Both the position numbers and the translations under genes were made by a program. The notes below the pieces were generated by a model. The model saw nothing but the letters and a program-made list of their open reading frames with translations, made no database searches and was not told where the DNA came from. This document shows positions 24,077-32,667 of a stretch of 64,000 bases of DNA, one piece after another. Source of the DNA: Pseudonocardia cypriaca. Its GTDB lineage: Bacteria > Actinomycetota > Actinomycetes > Mycobacteriales > Pseudonocardiaceae. The stretch lies in NCBI RefSeq assembly GCF_006717045.1, contig NZ_VFPH01000002.1:2728001-2792000 (forward strand), given 5' to 3'. Numbering within the stretch: position 1 is the first letter of the stretch; each line of letters starts with the position of its first letter.

Positions 24077-24957
24077 CCAGGTCGACCGCACTCCTCGCGA
24101 TCATGTGCACCGTCGCGGGCGCAGTCGCCGCAGGCTGTGCCACCCCCGCCGCGGACGCGACCCCCGAGCCGGGTCGCTACGCCACGGTCAACGGGCTCGA
24201 GATGTACTACGAGGTGCACGGCCCGGAGTCCGGCCGCCCGCTGGTGCTGCTGCACGGCGCCTTCTCCGGCATCGACGTCGACTTCGCAGGCCTGCTCCCC
24301 GAGCTCGCCCGGAACCGGCGGGTGATCGCCGTCGAGCAGCAGGCACACGGCCACACCGCCGACATCGACCGTCCGCTGCGCGTCGAGCACATGGCGGACG
24401 ACACCGCCGCGCTGCTGGACCAGCTGGGGGTGGCCGAGGCCGACGTGCTCGGCTACAGCATGGGCGCCGGCGTCGCCCTCGAGATGGGCCTGCAACGGCC
24501 GGAGCTGGTGCACAAGCTGGTGCTCGTCTCGCCCAGCTACGACAACAACTCGACGCACGCAGGCCTGATGGAGGGCCTCCAGGACTTCCGGGCCGAGATG
24601 CTGCACGGCACCCCGTTCCACGACTACTACCTGCGTGCCGCACCCCGGCCCGACGACTTCCCGATCCTGGTCGAGAAGAAGAAGGAGATGGACCGGCACT
24701 ACCCGAACCACTCGCCCAGCGCCGTGCAGGGCCTGGCCGCACCCGTCCTGCTGGTGGCCGGCGACTCCGACATCATCCGCAACGACTACCTCGTGGGGTT
24801 CTTCGGGCTGCTCGGCGGCAACGTCGTCGGCGACGCGGTCGGCCTGCCGGCGTCGCGGCTCGCGATCCTGCCGGGCACCACGCACCTCACCGTGCCCCAC
24901 AGCCCGGAGCTGCGCACGATCGTCCCGGCGTTCCTCGACGCGCCGGCAGCGACGTAG
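24073..24957 (+). CDS. Exported lipoprotein alpha/beta hydrolase
   Basis: This 294-residue protein starts at ATG 24073, overlapping the previous stop. A signal peptide ends in lipobox AAGC (about residue 21), so the enzyme should be anchored outside the membrane. The hydrolase core has oxyanion HGAFSG, nucleophile elbow LGYSMGAGVALE, acid in AGDSDIIR and histidine in GTTHLTVP, all in the usual order. The family takes esters, lactones or haloalkanes; the substrate is unknown. Coupled to the nucleophile-less protein and divergent from the LysR-hydrolase fusion, it forms a three-hydrolase cluster followed by a strong terminator. Confidence 0.88.
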   Translation: MTRSTALLAIMCTVAGAVAAGCATPAADATPEPGRYATVNGLEMYYEVHGPESGRPLVLLHGAFSGIDVDFAGLLPELARNRRVIAVEQQAHGHTADIDRPLRVEHMADDTAALLDQLGVAEADVLGYSMGAGVALEMGLQRPELVHKLVLVSPSYDNNSTHAGLMEGLQDFRAEMLHGTPFHDYYLRAAPRPDDFPILVEKKKEMDRHYPNHSPSAVQGLAAPVLLVAGDSDIIRNDYLVGFFGLLGGNVVGDAVGLPASRLAILPGTTHLTVPHSPELRTIVPAFLDAPAAT

Positions 24958-24959
24958 CG

Positions 24960-25012
24960 GAACGCCCCGATCGCCCCCGCCCGAACCCACCGGGCGGGGG
25001 CGCGGGGCGTTC
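24960..25012 (+). terminator. Long GC hairpin terminator
   Basis: Arms GAACGCCCCG-AT-CGCCCCCGCCCG and CGGGCGGGGGCG-CGGGGCGTTC pair over 22 bp with a 2-nt bulge and a 7-nt loop. It begins 2 bp after the lipoprotein hydrolase stop. Confidence 0.8.
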
Positions 25013-25116
25013 GCCGCAGACCCGATCCGAGCTCGGGCTCGTACCCTGAGGGCGGTAGGGCAAGGCACTCCCGCCGACGGAGTCGCCGCGCCCGCGCGCC
25101 GGATACCGTCGCCCTC

Positions 25117-26268
25117 ATGCGAACCGGCGAGCGTCCGAGCTGGTGGGCGGGGGTCGTGCCCACCGTGGTTGTGCCGGTCGCCGTCGCCGTGTTCACCGTC
25201 GTCGGCACCGGGTTCGCCCAACGGTTCGGCACCGGGCTCCGCCTGCTCGACCCGCTGGGCGGGATCCTGCTGCTCGCCGGGCCCGCGGCGCTCGTCGCGC
25301 GCCGGTGGAACCCACCCGTGGTGCTCGCAGGCGTCGCGGGCGCGCTGCTGGCCTACCTCGCGGCCGGCTACCCGTTCGGGCCGGTGCCGCTCGCGACGTT
25401 CGTGGCGCTCGGCACCACGGTCGGGCAGGGGTATCGGCGCGCGGGGTACGCGCTCGCGGCCGTGACGTTCGCCGGGGTGCTCGCAGTGCACGTGCTGCGC
25501 TACCCCGACCTCGGGTTCCCGCTGGCGGGGGCGTCGGCGTGGCTCGCGTGGATCGCCGCGTACGTGGCGGCCGTGGAGCTGTGGCGGGCCCGGCGGGAGC
25601 GGCGCGAGCAGGCCAAGGCCGCGGCGGACGAGGCCCGGCGGCGCCAGGGGAGCGAGGAACGGCTGCGCATCGCGCGCGACCTGCACGACGTGCTCGGCCA
25701 CCACATCTCGCTCATCAACGTGCAGGCCGGGGTCGCGCTCTACCTGATGGACGACGACCCGGAGCAGGCCCGCTCCGCGCTCACCGCCATCAAGCAGTCC
25801 AGCCGCGACCTCCTGCGCGAGATGCGCTCGACGCTCGGCGTGCTGCGCGGCGTGGACGAGGAGCCACCGCAGCACCCGGTGACCGGTCTCGCCCGGCTGG
25901 ACGAGCTCGTGGAGGCCACCCGTGCGGCCGGGCTGCCGGTCACCGTCGAGGTCGGCGGCGAGCCGCGCGAGCTGCCGCCGAGCGTCGACACGGCGGCGTA
26001 CCGGATCATCCAGGAGGCGCTCACCAACACCCGCAAGCACGCCGGCCCCGCGCGGGCGTCGGTGCTGCTCACCTACACCGAGGACGGGATCACGATGCGG
26101 ATCGACGACGACGGCACCGGCCCGGCGGGGAAGACCGACGGCGGTGACGGGCTCCCGGGGATGCGTGAGCGCGCGGCCGCCCTCGGTGGCACGCTCACGG
26201 CGGGACCGCGTCCCGGCGGCGGGTTCCGCGTGGAGGCGCACCTGCTCACGGCGGGAGACCGCTCGTGA
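25117..26268 (+). CDS. NarL/DesK-type sensor histidine kinase
   Basis: This 383-residue kinase has about five membrane helices in residues 12-155 and little extracytoplasmic sequence, so it probably senses within the membrane. A short coiled linker (RARRERREQAKAAADEARRRQ) leads to the dimerisation domain HisKA_3 with phosphate-accepting H190 in ARDLHDVLGHHISLI, then the ATPase domain: N-box EALTNTRKHA, G1 RIDDDGTGP and G2 GLPGMRERAAALGG. The stop overlaps the response regulator start (GTGA). No target gene stands out beside the pair. Confidence 0.94.
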   Translation: MRTGERPSWWAGVVPTVVVPVAVAVFTVVGTGFAQRFGTGLRLLDPLGGILLLAGPAALVARRWNPPVVLAGVAGALLAYLAAGYPFGPVPLATFVALGTTVGQGYRRAGYALAAVTFAGVLAVHVLRYPDLGFPLAGASAWLAWIAAYVAAVELWRARRERREQAKAAADEARRRQGSEERLRIARDLHDVLGHHISLINVQAGVALYLMDDDPEQARSALTAIKQSSRDLLREMRSTLGVLRGVDEEPPQHPVTGLARLDELVEATRAAGLPVTVEVGGEPRELPPSVDTAAYRIIQEALTNTRKHAGPARASVLLTYTEDGITMRIDDDGTGPAGKTDGGDGLPGMRERAAALGGTLTAGPRPGGGFRVEAHLLTAGDRS

Positions 26269-26942
26269 TCGGCGTGCTGCTGGTGGACGACCAGGCGCTC
26301 GTGCGCGCCGGGTTCCGCGCGCTGCTCTCCGTCCAGCCGGACATCGAGGTCGTCGGCGAGGCCGAGGACGGCGCCGCCGCCGTCACCATGGCGCGCGACA
26401 CCAAGCCGGACGTCGTGCTGATGGACATCCGCATGCCAGGCCGCAACGGCCTGGACGCCACCAAGGACATCGTGGCCGACCCGCGGCTCGCGGGCGTCAA
26501 GGTCATCGTGCTCACCACGTTCGCCGAGGACGCGTACGTCTTCGACGCCATCCGCAACGGCGCGAGCGGCTTCCTGGTGAAGGACATCGAGCCGGTGGAG
26601 CTCGTGCACGCGATCCGCGTGGTGCACGGCGGCGACGCGCTGCTCTCCCCCGGCGTCACGCGGCGGCTGATCGAGGAGTTCGCCGCACGGGCGAAGCCGC
26701 CGCAGCCCGCGAAGCAGATCACCGCGCTGCTCGACCAGCTCACCGACCGCGAGCGCGAGGTCGTGGCCCTGGTGGCCGCAGGCCTGTCGAACGACGAGAT
26801 CGCCGAGCGGCTCGTCGTGAGCCCGGCGACGGCGAAGACGCACGTCAGCCGGGCCATGATCAAGCTGGCGGCCCGCGACCGCGCGCAGGTGGTGGTGCTC
26901 GCCTACGAGAGCGGGCTGGTGCGTCCCGGCTGGACCGGCTAG
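26265..26942 (+). CDS. NarL/FixJ-family response regulator
   Basis: This 225-residue partner of the kinase starts at GTG 26265. The receiver domain has acidic pocket VDDQ, phosphate-accepting D54 in VLMDIRMPG, Thr in IVLTTFAED and Lys in GFLVKDIEP. A LuxR-type helix-turn-helix follows (LTDREREVVALVAAGLSNDEIAERLVVSPATAKTHVSRAMIKL is its extent, residues 157-199). It activates or represses unknown genes on phosphorylation. Confidence 0.95.
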   Translation: MIGVLLVDDQALVRAGFRALLSVQPDIEVVGEAEDGAAAVTMARDTKPDVVLMDIRMPGRNGLDATKDIVADPRLAGVKVIVLTTFAEDAYVFDAIRNGASGFLVKDIEPVELVHAIRVVHGGDALLSPGVTRRLIEEFAARAKPPQPAKQITALLDQLTDREREVVALVAAGLSNDEIAERLVVSPATAKTHVSRAMIKLAARDRAQVVVLAYESGLVRPGWTG

Positions 26943-26972
26943 CACCCCGACGCCGTCACGGCTGCTGGGCGA

Positions 26973-26987
26973 CCGGCCTCAGGCCGG
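26973..26987. terminator. Hairpin between convergent response regulator and methyltransferase genes
   Basis: CCGGCCT-C-AGGCCGG is a perfect 7-bp stem that overlaps the end of the methyltransferase gene. It could end transcription from both sides. Confidence 0.45.
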
Positions 26988-27620
26988 ACTTCCCGCTCCC
27001 CAGTAGAACGGTCCGGCCGTCGTGGGCCGGACCTGCACCCGCCACCCCATCCGGGTCAGCCGCTCCTCGAGCTCGTCCGCCCGGTGGGGCACCTTCACGG
27101 CTCGGTGAGCGGACCCGTCGGTCAAGCGCCGGAGGATCGTCGAGGACGACTCGCCTTCGATGAGCTCCTCGGGCGTGCGGTACGCGTCGTCGACGAAGAA
27201 CACCCGCCCACCCGGTTCCAGGCACTCCCCGATCTTCGACCAGAACGACGCGAACCGCTCCAGCGGCACGTGCGAGAGCCAGAAGCCGAAGAAGACCACG
27301 TCGTAGCGGTGGTCCGGCTCCCAGTCGAAGATGTTCGCCCGGACGAACCGCACGCGTTCGCCGTGGCGCGCCGCTGCGATCGCGAGCATCTCGGGTGACG
27401 CATCGACGGCCGAGACGTCAGTGGCGTGGCGGAGGAGCTGCCCGGTCCAGACGCCGGGGCCACACGCGAGCTCGAGAACGCGGCCGGTCGGCCGGAAGGC
27501 GTCGAGCGCCGCCCTCAGCTCGTCGCCGCCGTCGAACGGCAGTGCGCCGCTCTCGTACTCGGGCGCGACAGCACGGTAGTAGGCGACCTGCTCGGCGAGG
27601 AGCTGCTCGAGGTCGCTCAT
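26979..27620 (-). CDS. SAM-dependent class I methyltransferase
   Basis: This 213-residue Rossmann-fold methyltransferase starts MSDLEQLLAEQVAYYRAVAPEY. SAM-binding motif I is VLELACGPGVWTGQLL (about residue 48), the acidic residue after strand 2 is in VSAVDASPEML, and motif IV is YDVVFFGFWLSHVP. The C-terminal segment FYWGAGSP closes the fold. The acceptor is unknown; the lack of a large cap domain suggests a small molecule. It stands alone, convergent with the two-component system and divergent from a transporter. Confidence 0.88.
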   Translation of the reverse strand: MSDLEQLLAEQVAYYRAVAPEYESGALPFDGGDELRAALDAFRPTGRVLELACGPGVWTGQLLRHATDVSAVDASPEMLAIAAARHGERVRFVRANIFDWEPDHRYDVVFFGFWLSHVPLERFASFWSKIGECLEPGGRVFFVDDAYRTPEELIEGESSSTILRRLTDGSAHRAVKVPHRADELEERLTRMGWRVQVRPTTAGPFYWGAGSPA

Positions 27621-27725
27621 GGTCCCGATCGTCGCGCAGGCGCCGGCGGGCCGGCAACCACCGGGACGGTTGACGACCGCGGCCGGGCACTAGATCGTGT
27701 TCGCAGCACACGAGGAGGTGGCGCG

Positions 27726-29027
27726 GTGGATCCCGAGTCGAAGGTCGCTGCCGCGGAGGCGGGCTCCCGACCCGACCAGCTGCGCCGGGTCGCGCTCGCG
27801 AGCGCGGTCGGCACGACGATCGAGTGGTACGACTACTTCATCTACTCCACCGCGGCCGCGCTGGTGTTCGCCTCCCAGTTCTTCCCCAGGTTCGATCCCG
27901 CGACGGGCACGCTGGCGTCGTTCGCGACGCTCGGCGTCGGGTTCCTCGCCCGCCCCGTCGGCGGTGTCCTCTGGGGTCACTTCGGGGATCGCGTGGGCCG
28001 CAAGGCGATGCTCATCGCGTCGCTGCTGCTGATGGGCTTCGCGACGGTCGGGGTCGGCCTGCTGCCCACCTACGACCAGATCGGCCTGCTCGCCCCGGTG
28101 CTGCTGGTGGTGCTGCGGCTGCTGCAGGGCCTGTCCGCGGGCGGCGAGTGGGGCGGTGCCGCGCTGATGGCGGTCGAGCACGCTCCCGAGGGGCAGCGGG
28201 GCAAGTACGGCTCGTACTCGCAGATCGGGGTGCCCGCCGGGCTGATCCTCGCCCAGCTGGTGTTCGTCGCGGTCGGAACGCTCAGCGACGAGCAGTTCGC
28301 GAGCTGGGGCTGGCGGCTGCCGTTCCTGTTCAGCATCGTGCTCGTCGGCGTCGGGCTGTTCATCCGCCTGCGCGTCGAGGAGAGCCCGGTGTTCGCGGCG
28401 TTGCGCGCCGAGAACGTCCGGGCCAAGGTCCCGATGATCGACGTGGTGCGGGAACGGCCCCGCGAGCTGCTGGTGGCATCGGTCAGCTTCATCGCCAACA
28501 CCGCGATCGGCTACGTCTTCCTCGCCTACCTGCTCTCCTACGGGACATCGGTCCTGAAGGTCGACCGCACCACGATGCTGGTGGTCGTGATCATCGGCAG
28601 TGTGTCGTGGCTGATCAGCATCGTGGTGGCGGCCCGGTGGTCGGACCGGGTCGGGCGCAAGCCGGTGTACCTGGTCGGGTCGGTGCTGCTCGTCGTGTGG
28701 CCGGTGCCGTTCTTCCTGCTGATCGACACGACTTCGCCTGCCCTGATGATCCTCGCCGTGATCGTCCTGACGATCGGGCTCGGCGCCTCGTACGGCCCGC
28801 AGTCGGCGCTCTTCGCCGAGATGTTCGAGGCGCGGTTCCGCTACAGCGGCGCCTCGTTCTCCTACGCCGTCGGCGCGGTGCTCGGTGGCGGTTTCGCACC
28901 ACTGATCGCCGTCTGGCTGCAGAGCTCGACGGGCACCTCGCTGTCGGTGTCGGCCTACATGGTGGTCGTCGCGCTGATCAGCTTGGTCGCCGTCATCGGC
29001 ATTCGGGAGACGCGACCGGCGCGGTGA
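27726..29027 (+). CDS. MFS transporter, metabolite:H+ symporter (MHS) type
   Basis: This 433-residue importer starts at GTG 27726 with GAGGAGG upstream. It has twelve predicted helices. MHS landmarks are VGTTIEWYDYFIYSTAAALVF in helix 1, GRKAMLIASLLLMG at the loop 2-3, LRLLQGLSAGGEWGGAALMAVE in helix 4 and WSDRVGRKPVY at the loop 8-9. Relatives take up shikimate, alpha-ketoglutarate, proline-betaine or dicarboxylates by proton symport. The substrate cannot be fixed. The stop lies 35 bp inside the convergent DMT gene, so the two genes overlap tail to tail. Confidence 0.92.
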   Translation: MDPESKVAAAEAGSRPDQLRRVALASAVGTTIEWYDYFIYSTAAALVFASQFFPRFDPATGTLASFATLGVGFLARPVGGVLWGHFGDRVGRKAMLIASLLLMGFATVGVGLLPTYDQIGLLAPVLLVVLRLLQGLSAGGEWGGAALMAVEHAPEGQRGKYGSYSQIGVPAGLILAQLVFVAVGTLSDEQFASWGWRLPFLFSIVLVGVGLFIRLRVEESPVFAALRAENVRAKVPMIDVVRERPRELLVASVSFIANTAIGYVFLAYLLSYGTSVLKVDRTTMLVVVIIGSVSWLISIVVAARWSDRVGRKPVYLVGSVLLVVWPVPFFLLIDTTSPALMILAVIVLTIGLGASYGPQSALFAEMFEARFRYSGASFSYAVGAVLGGGFAPLIAVWLQSSTGTSLSVSAYMVVVALISLVAVIGIRETRPAR

Positions 29028-29889
29028 CGGTCTTGCGGTCCCGCGACGCCGTGGCCAGCACGGAGCCGGCGAGGATCAGCGCGAACGCCACCACGATCGA
29101 CGCGGTGAGCGGCTCGCCGAGCACCAGGACACCCGCGGTGACGGCCACGGCCGGGTTCACGTACGTGAACACGAGCGCCCGTGACGGCCCGACCTCGCGG
29201 ATGAGCGCGAAGAACACGATGAACGCGAGCGCCGTGCAGATGACGGCGAGGCCGGCGAGGGCGGCGAGCACCCGGCCGTCGGGCAGGGTCTGCGGCCAGG
29301 TGAGCGCGGCGGGCGCGGCGTAGACGAGCGCCGCGCCCCCGAGGCACACGGCCGTCATCGGGAGAGCGGGCACGTCGGACAGCCGCCGCGCGGCGATGAG
29401 CGGCGCCGTCGCGTAGCAGACCGCGACCAGCAGCACCTCGACGATCGCCCACGGGCTGCCCTCGCCCAGCGCGGGGCCCGCGAGCACGAGGACGCCCGCG
29501 ATGCCCACGCCGAGCCCGGCCAGCCGCGTGGCGCCGAGCCGCTCCGTGTCGCCGGCGAGCCGGCCGATCAGCACCGCGAGGATCGGCGAGGCCGCGATCA
29601 ACAGCCCGGTCATCGAGCTGGTGATGTGCCGCTCGGCGTCGGACAGCAGGCCCCACGGCACCATGATCTCGATCACCGCGAACGCGAGGAGCGGTCGCCA
29701 GCGCTCCCGCAGCCACGTCGGCCGGCCCGCGCGGAACGCCAGCGGCAGGAGGACAGCGGCCCCGACCGCCGTCCGCGCGAACACCAGCACCGGTACGGAG
29801 ACGCCCTCCACCGCGATCTTGATCATCAGGTACGGGATCCCCCACAGGACACCCATCAAGCCGAACAGCACCCACCCGCGACCGCTCAC
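28993..29889 (-). CDS. EamA/DMT-family transporter
   Basis: This 298-residue membrane protein has ten helices in two EamA repeats (about residues 5-135 and 150-285). The GTG at 29889 is preceded by GGAGG at 9 nt. Typical parts are LWGIPYLMIKIAVEGVSVPVLVFAR at the first repeat and FIVFFALIREVGPSRALVFTYVNPAVAVTAG near the end of the second. Members export amino acids, drugs or metabolites; the cargo here is unknown. Its last 35 bp overlap the end of the MFS gene. Confidence 0.9.
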   Translation of the reverse strand: MSGRGWVLFGLMGVLWGIPYLMIKIAVEGVSVPVLVFARTAVGAAVLLPLAFRAGRPTWLRERWRPLLAFAVIEIMVPWGLLSDAERHITSSMTGLLIAASPILAVLIGRLAGDTERLGATRLAGLGVGIAGVLVLAGPALGEGSPWAIVEVLLVAVCYATAPLIAARRLSDVPALPMTAVCLGGAALVYAAPAALTWPQTLPDGRVLAALAGLAVICTALAFIVFFALIREVGPSRALVFTYVNPAVAVTAGVLVLGEPLTASIVVAFALILAGSVLATASRDRKTVTAPVASPECR

Positions 29890-30174
29890 CGGCCGGCACC
29901 TCCGATCGAACCCCCCCCACAAGCTGCCGCGGAGCACGGTACGGCCCGCGGGCGCCTGCGGATAAGAGCCAAGACCACCGCCGTTCGCGGAGAGCGTCGA
30001 CTTCCCGCGACCCGGCCGTCGATACCGCCCTACCCGGTGACCCGATCTCACGGGGCGCGACGGCTGCCCCCGCCCTCGATCACACGTCCGGTGCGCCTCG
30101 GCGGGCGACCGTTTCCGCCCGTCCCATCGCGCCGAAACCGGAACCGTCCCGCCGAGAAACAGGGAGGAACGATC
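29890..30174. other. Divergent promoter region
   Basis: This 285-bp gap lies between the leftward DMT gene and the rightward stress-protein gene. It carries no acceptable open frame and no clear long repeat. Near its right end AGGGAGG precedes the start of the next gene. I could not fix a -35/-10 pair with confidence. Confidence 0.4.
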
Positions 30175-30903
30175 ATGGCGATCACCATCGACGACCCGGC
30201 CCGGCTAGAGGGCACTCAGGTCCGGAGCGACGACGGCGGCAAGCTCGGGAGCGTGGAGGCGGTCTACTACGACCGCGAGACCGACAGCCCGGAATGGGTG
30301 TCGGTGCGCAGCGGGCTCTTCGGCACGCACGTGTCGATCGTGCCGCTGCAGCGCGCCGCTTTCGACGGCCGCGAGCTGCGCGTGCCGTACGACAAGGACG
30401 CGCTCCGCTCGGCGCCGCACCACGACCCAGGCCACGAACTGAGCCCGCAGGACGAGGAGGACCTGTTCCGCCACTACGGCATGGCCTACGACGGCAGAGG
30501 GCGCGACGGCGACGGCCGCACGCACGACGGCGACGCGATGACCCGCTCCGAGGAGCGGCTGCGCGTCGGCACCGAGACCCACGAGACCGGACGCGCCCGC
30601 CTGCGCAAACGGGTGGTGACCGAGCACCAGCAGGTCAGCGTGCCCGTCGCGCGCGAGGAGCTGCGCGTCGAGCGCGAGCCGATCACCGGTGCCAACCGGG
30701 ACGACGCGTACTCCGGTCCGGAGATCTCCGAGTCCGAGCACGAGGTGACGCTGCACGAGGAACGCCCGGTGGTGCACACCGAGACGGTGCCGACCGAGCG
30801 CGTGCGGCTGACCACCGAGACCAAGCGCGACACCGAGCAGGTGGGCCGCGACGTCCGCCACGAGGAGATCGAGCTCGACGAGGACGGCCACGACCGCAGG
30901 TGA
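30175..30903 (+). CDS. PRC-barrel and DUF2382 (YsnF/AvaK-type) stress protein
   Basis: This 242-residue soluble protein starts MAITIDDPARLEGTQV. Residues 8-95 form a PRC-barrel (GTQVRSDDGGKLGSVEAVYYD, then WVSVRSGLFGTHVSIVPLQ). A short Gly/Asp-rich linker follows. Residues 120-235 form a DUF2382 domain, a series of charged beta strands (SEERLRVGTETHETGRARLRKRVV; EELRVEREPI; EHEVTLHEERPVV), ending in a polar tail. Such proteins appear in actinobacteria under osmotic, desiccation or general stress. AGGGAGG lies just before the ATG, and a 14-bp hairpin terminator follows the stop, so it is a single-gene unit. Confidence 0.9.
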   Translation: MAITIDDPARLEGTQVRSDDGGKLGSVEAVYYDRETDSPEWVSVRSGLFGTHVSIVPLQRAAFDGRELRVPYDKDALRSAPHHDPGHELSPQDEEDLFRHYGMAYDGRGRDGDGRTHDGDAMTRSEERLRVGTETHETGRARLRKRVVTEHQQVSVPVAREELRVEREPITGANRDDAYSGPEISESEHEVTLHEERPVVHTETVPTERVRLTTETKRDTEQVGRDVRHEEIELDEDGHDRR

Positions 30904-30911
30904 TCCGTCCC

Positions 30912-30944
30912 GCTGCCCCGCCCGCACCCCGCGGGCGGGGCAGC
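30912..30944 (+). terminator. 14-bp hairpin terminator
   Basis: Perfect arms GCTGCCCCGCCCGC and GCGGGCGGGGCAGC enclose a 5-nt loop 8 bp after the DUF2382 gene stop and 4 bp before the end of the convergent GNAT gene. Confidence 0.85.
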
Positions 30945-30948
30945 GCCG

Positions 30949-31551
30949 TCACGGCGCGATGGTGTCCCTCCCGAGGAAGGCGCCGTCCGGGAAGCCAGCC
31001 ACGGCGATCTCGTGGAAGCCCAACCGGTCGTAGAAGGCCCGTGCCTTCGTGTTGTGCGGGTCCATCTGCAGGTGCACCCGGGGGACGCCCTGCTCGCCGA
31101 GAGCGCGCAGGAACGCCGTCATCAGACCCCTGCCGTGGCCTGCGCCCTGGTACGCCGGCAGCAGATCGATGTGCAGGTGGGCGGGGTGGTCGGCCACCTC
31201 GTCCACCTGCATCCGCTCCGGGTTGTGCAGCAGGCCGACCAGCCAGTCGTGCTGGGTGGTCTGCTGCTCCGGCAGCGGGTAGCGCTCGACGAGCGGGGGC
31301 AGCCACTCCTCGCGGAACCACTTCACGAACGCTTGCGTGTCGGCCGTCCCGAGCACGTACCCGACCGCGCGGCCGCCGTCGTCCAGCACGAACGCCAGCT
31401 CCGGCTCGTGATCGACGTAGGGCAGCGCGAAGATGCTCGGCAGCAGGTCGGGGTCGGGCCACCTCTCGCGGGAGTCGCCCCCCGCATCACCGGTGAGCAC
31501 GCAGATCTCGGCGACCGCGGCGCGATCCTCTGGCCGGTAAGGACGGATCAT
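30949..31551 (-). CDS. GNAT-family N-acetyltransferase
   Basis: This 200-residue acetyltransferase starts at ATG 31551 (MIRPYRPEDRAAVAEICVLTGDAGG). The substrate-side segment ELAFVLDDGGRAVGYVLGTADTQAFVKWFREEWLPPL matches the GNAT branch also found at the C-terminus of eukaryotic O-GlcNAcase-like proteins. The acetyl-CoA loop is LPAYQGAGHGRGLMTAFL and the closing part is NTKARAFYDRLGFHEI. The acceptor is unknown. A broken copy of its first 35 codons lies 1.1 kb away at about 32551-32667, so this gene has taken part in a local duplication. Confidence 0.88.
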   Translation of the reverse strand: MIRPYRPEDRAAVAEICVLTGDAGGDSRERWPDPDLLPSIFALPYVDHEPELAFVLDDGGRAVGYVLGTADTQAFVKWFREEWLPPLVERYPLPEQQTTQHDWLVGLLHNPERMQVDEVADHPAHLHIDLLPAYQGAGHGRGLMTAFLRALGEQGVPRVHLQMDPHNTKARAFYDRLGFHEIAVAGFPDGAFLGRDTIAP

Positions 31552-31650
31552 GGGCACTGCGCAACGGTAGCCCGCCCACAACCACGGGTCGGCTGACGAC
31601 ACCGTCGAGGCCCAGACCCTCGACGAGGCACGAGCAGCCGAGTCTTCTCA

Positions 31651-32448
31651 TCAGCTCGAGCCGGTCAGCCGAACCCAGCTGCCGTGGTCGACGAGCCGTA
31701 GAACCGACGAGTAGCCCGCCTGCTCGAAGGCCTCCGCGATGTCCGTCCCGGTCTCGGAGAAGTGGGCCCACCCGTCGTAGTGGGCGGGCACGACGATCGG
31801 CGTGTTCAGGATCGCCGCGGCAGCGGCAGCGCGTACCGCATCCAGGGTGAGCGGACGCCCACCGAACTTCGCCGCCACGCGGGCCGCGCCGGCGAAGAGC
31901 ACGGCTGCATCGATGCGCGGGTATCTGCGCGCCACCTCGGCGACGACCCGGATCGAAGCGTTGTCGCCGCTCACGTAGACCGTGGGCAGTTCGGGGCCGG
32001 AGACGAGGAACCCGGTCACCTCGCAGTTGACGTTGCCGTTCTCGTCGCGGGGCGCGTCTTCCGGGCCGTGGACCGCGGGTACGGCCGTGATCGTGACGTC
32101 CCCCCGGTCGCCTGCGCTCACCGTGTGCGAGGTCCACGGGCGCAGTCCGATGGCCCGTTGGCCCAGCTCGGTCGCGGCGGACGGGCACGTGAGCACCAAC
32201 GGTGCGGCGACGGCGAACGCCCGGCCGCGGTCGTCGAGGTTGTCGGGGTGGGCGGCGTGGCTGACCAGTACCACGTCGACCGGTCCGAGCGCCTCCTCAT
32301 CGACGGCGGGCCCGGCGGTCTTGGTCAGATAACCGTGGGGACCCGGGGCGTCGAAGGTCGGGTCGACAACGATGCGAAGGCCACCGAGGTCGAGCACCGT
32401 CGTCGGCCCGCCCAGCACCGTCGCTGCACATTCCTGTCGTGTCAGCAC
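31651..32448 (-). CDS. UlaG-like MBL-fold protein with altered metal motif
   Basis: This 265-residue metallo-beta-lactamase-fold protein of the UlaG-like group has TTVLDLGGLRIVVDPTF at the start, VPAVHGPEDA, TVYVSGDNASI, and VPAHYDGWAHFSE near the end, all in normal positions. The first metal motif reads VSHAAHPDNLDD, whereas a regular HxHxDH is expected for the superfamily and SHDxHxDN is what I recall in close actinobacterial relatives. Loss of a metal ligand is likely and activity is doubtful. It stands between the GNAT gene and a scar made of gene fragments. Confidence 0.8.
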   Translation of the reverse strand: MLTRQECAATVLGGPTTVLDLGGLRIVVDPTFDAPGPHGYLTKTAGPAVDEEALGPVDVVLVSHAAHPDNLDDRGRAFAVAAPLVLTCPSAATELGQRAIGLRPWTSHTVSAGDRGDVTITAVPAVHGPEDAPRDENGNVNCEVTGFLVSGPELPTVYVSGDNASIRVVAEVARRYPRIDAAVLFAGAARVAAKFGGRPLTLDAVRAAAAAAILNTPIVVPAHYDGWAHFSETGTDIAEAFEQAGYSSVLRLVDHGSWVRLTGSS

Positions 32449-32480
32449 CGCGTGATCGTCCCCTCTCCGGGCTGAGTCGG

Positions 32481-32667
32481 CATCAGGCCGGGGTGGTGAA
32501 GTGATGGGCCTCCTCCACGATCGCCTCGGCGAGCCTGCCGACCGCCGCTCGGGAGGAGGTCGGGACCCGGCCGCCTCTCGCGCGAGTCGCCGCTCGCATC
32601 ACCGGTGAGCACGCAGACCTCGGCGACCGCGGCGCGATCCTGGGACGGATCAGGGGCGCGGCGCAAC
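32481..32667 (-). pseudogene. Scar: creatininase-family C-terminus joined to GNAT N-terminus
   Basis: Two duplicated fragments are joined. Bases 32481-32550 nearly repeat the end of the creatininase-family gene at 33328-33396, encoding AAVGRLAEAIVEEAHHFTTPA against AAVGRLAEVIVEAHRFTTPA. Bases 32551-32667 repeat the start of the GNAT gene at about 31443-31567 (frame 2 reads DRAAVAEVCVLTGDASGDSRER), but with a short deletion and the ATG changed to AGG. The two pieces are in different frames. It is a recombination scar, not a gene. Confidence 0.85.

Noticed and set aside
27670..27696. Promoter TTGACG / TAGATC before the MHS transporter
   Set aside because: The spacing is only 15 nt, which is too short to call with confidence.
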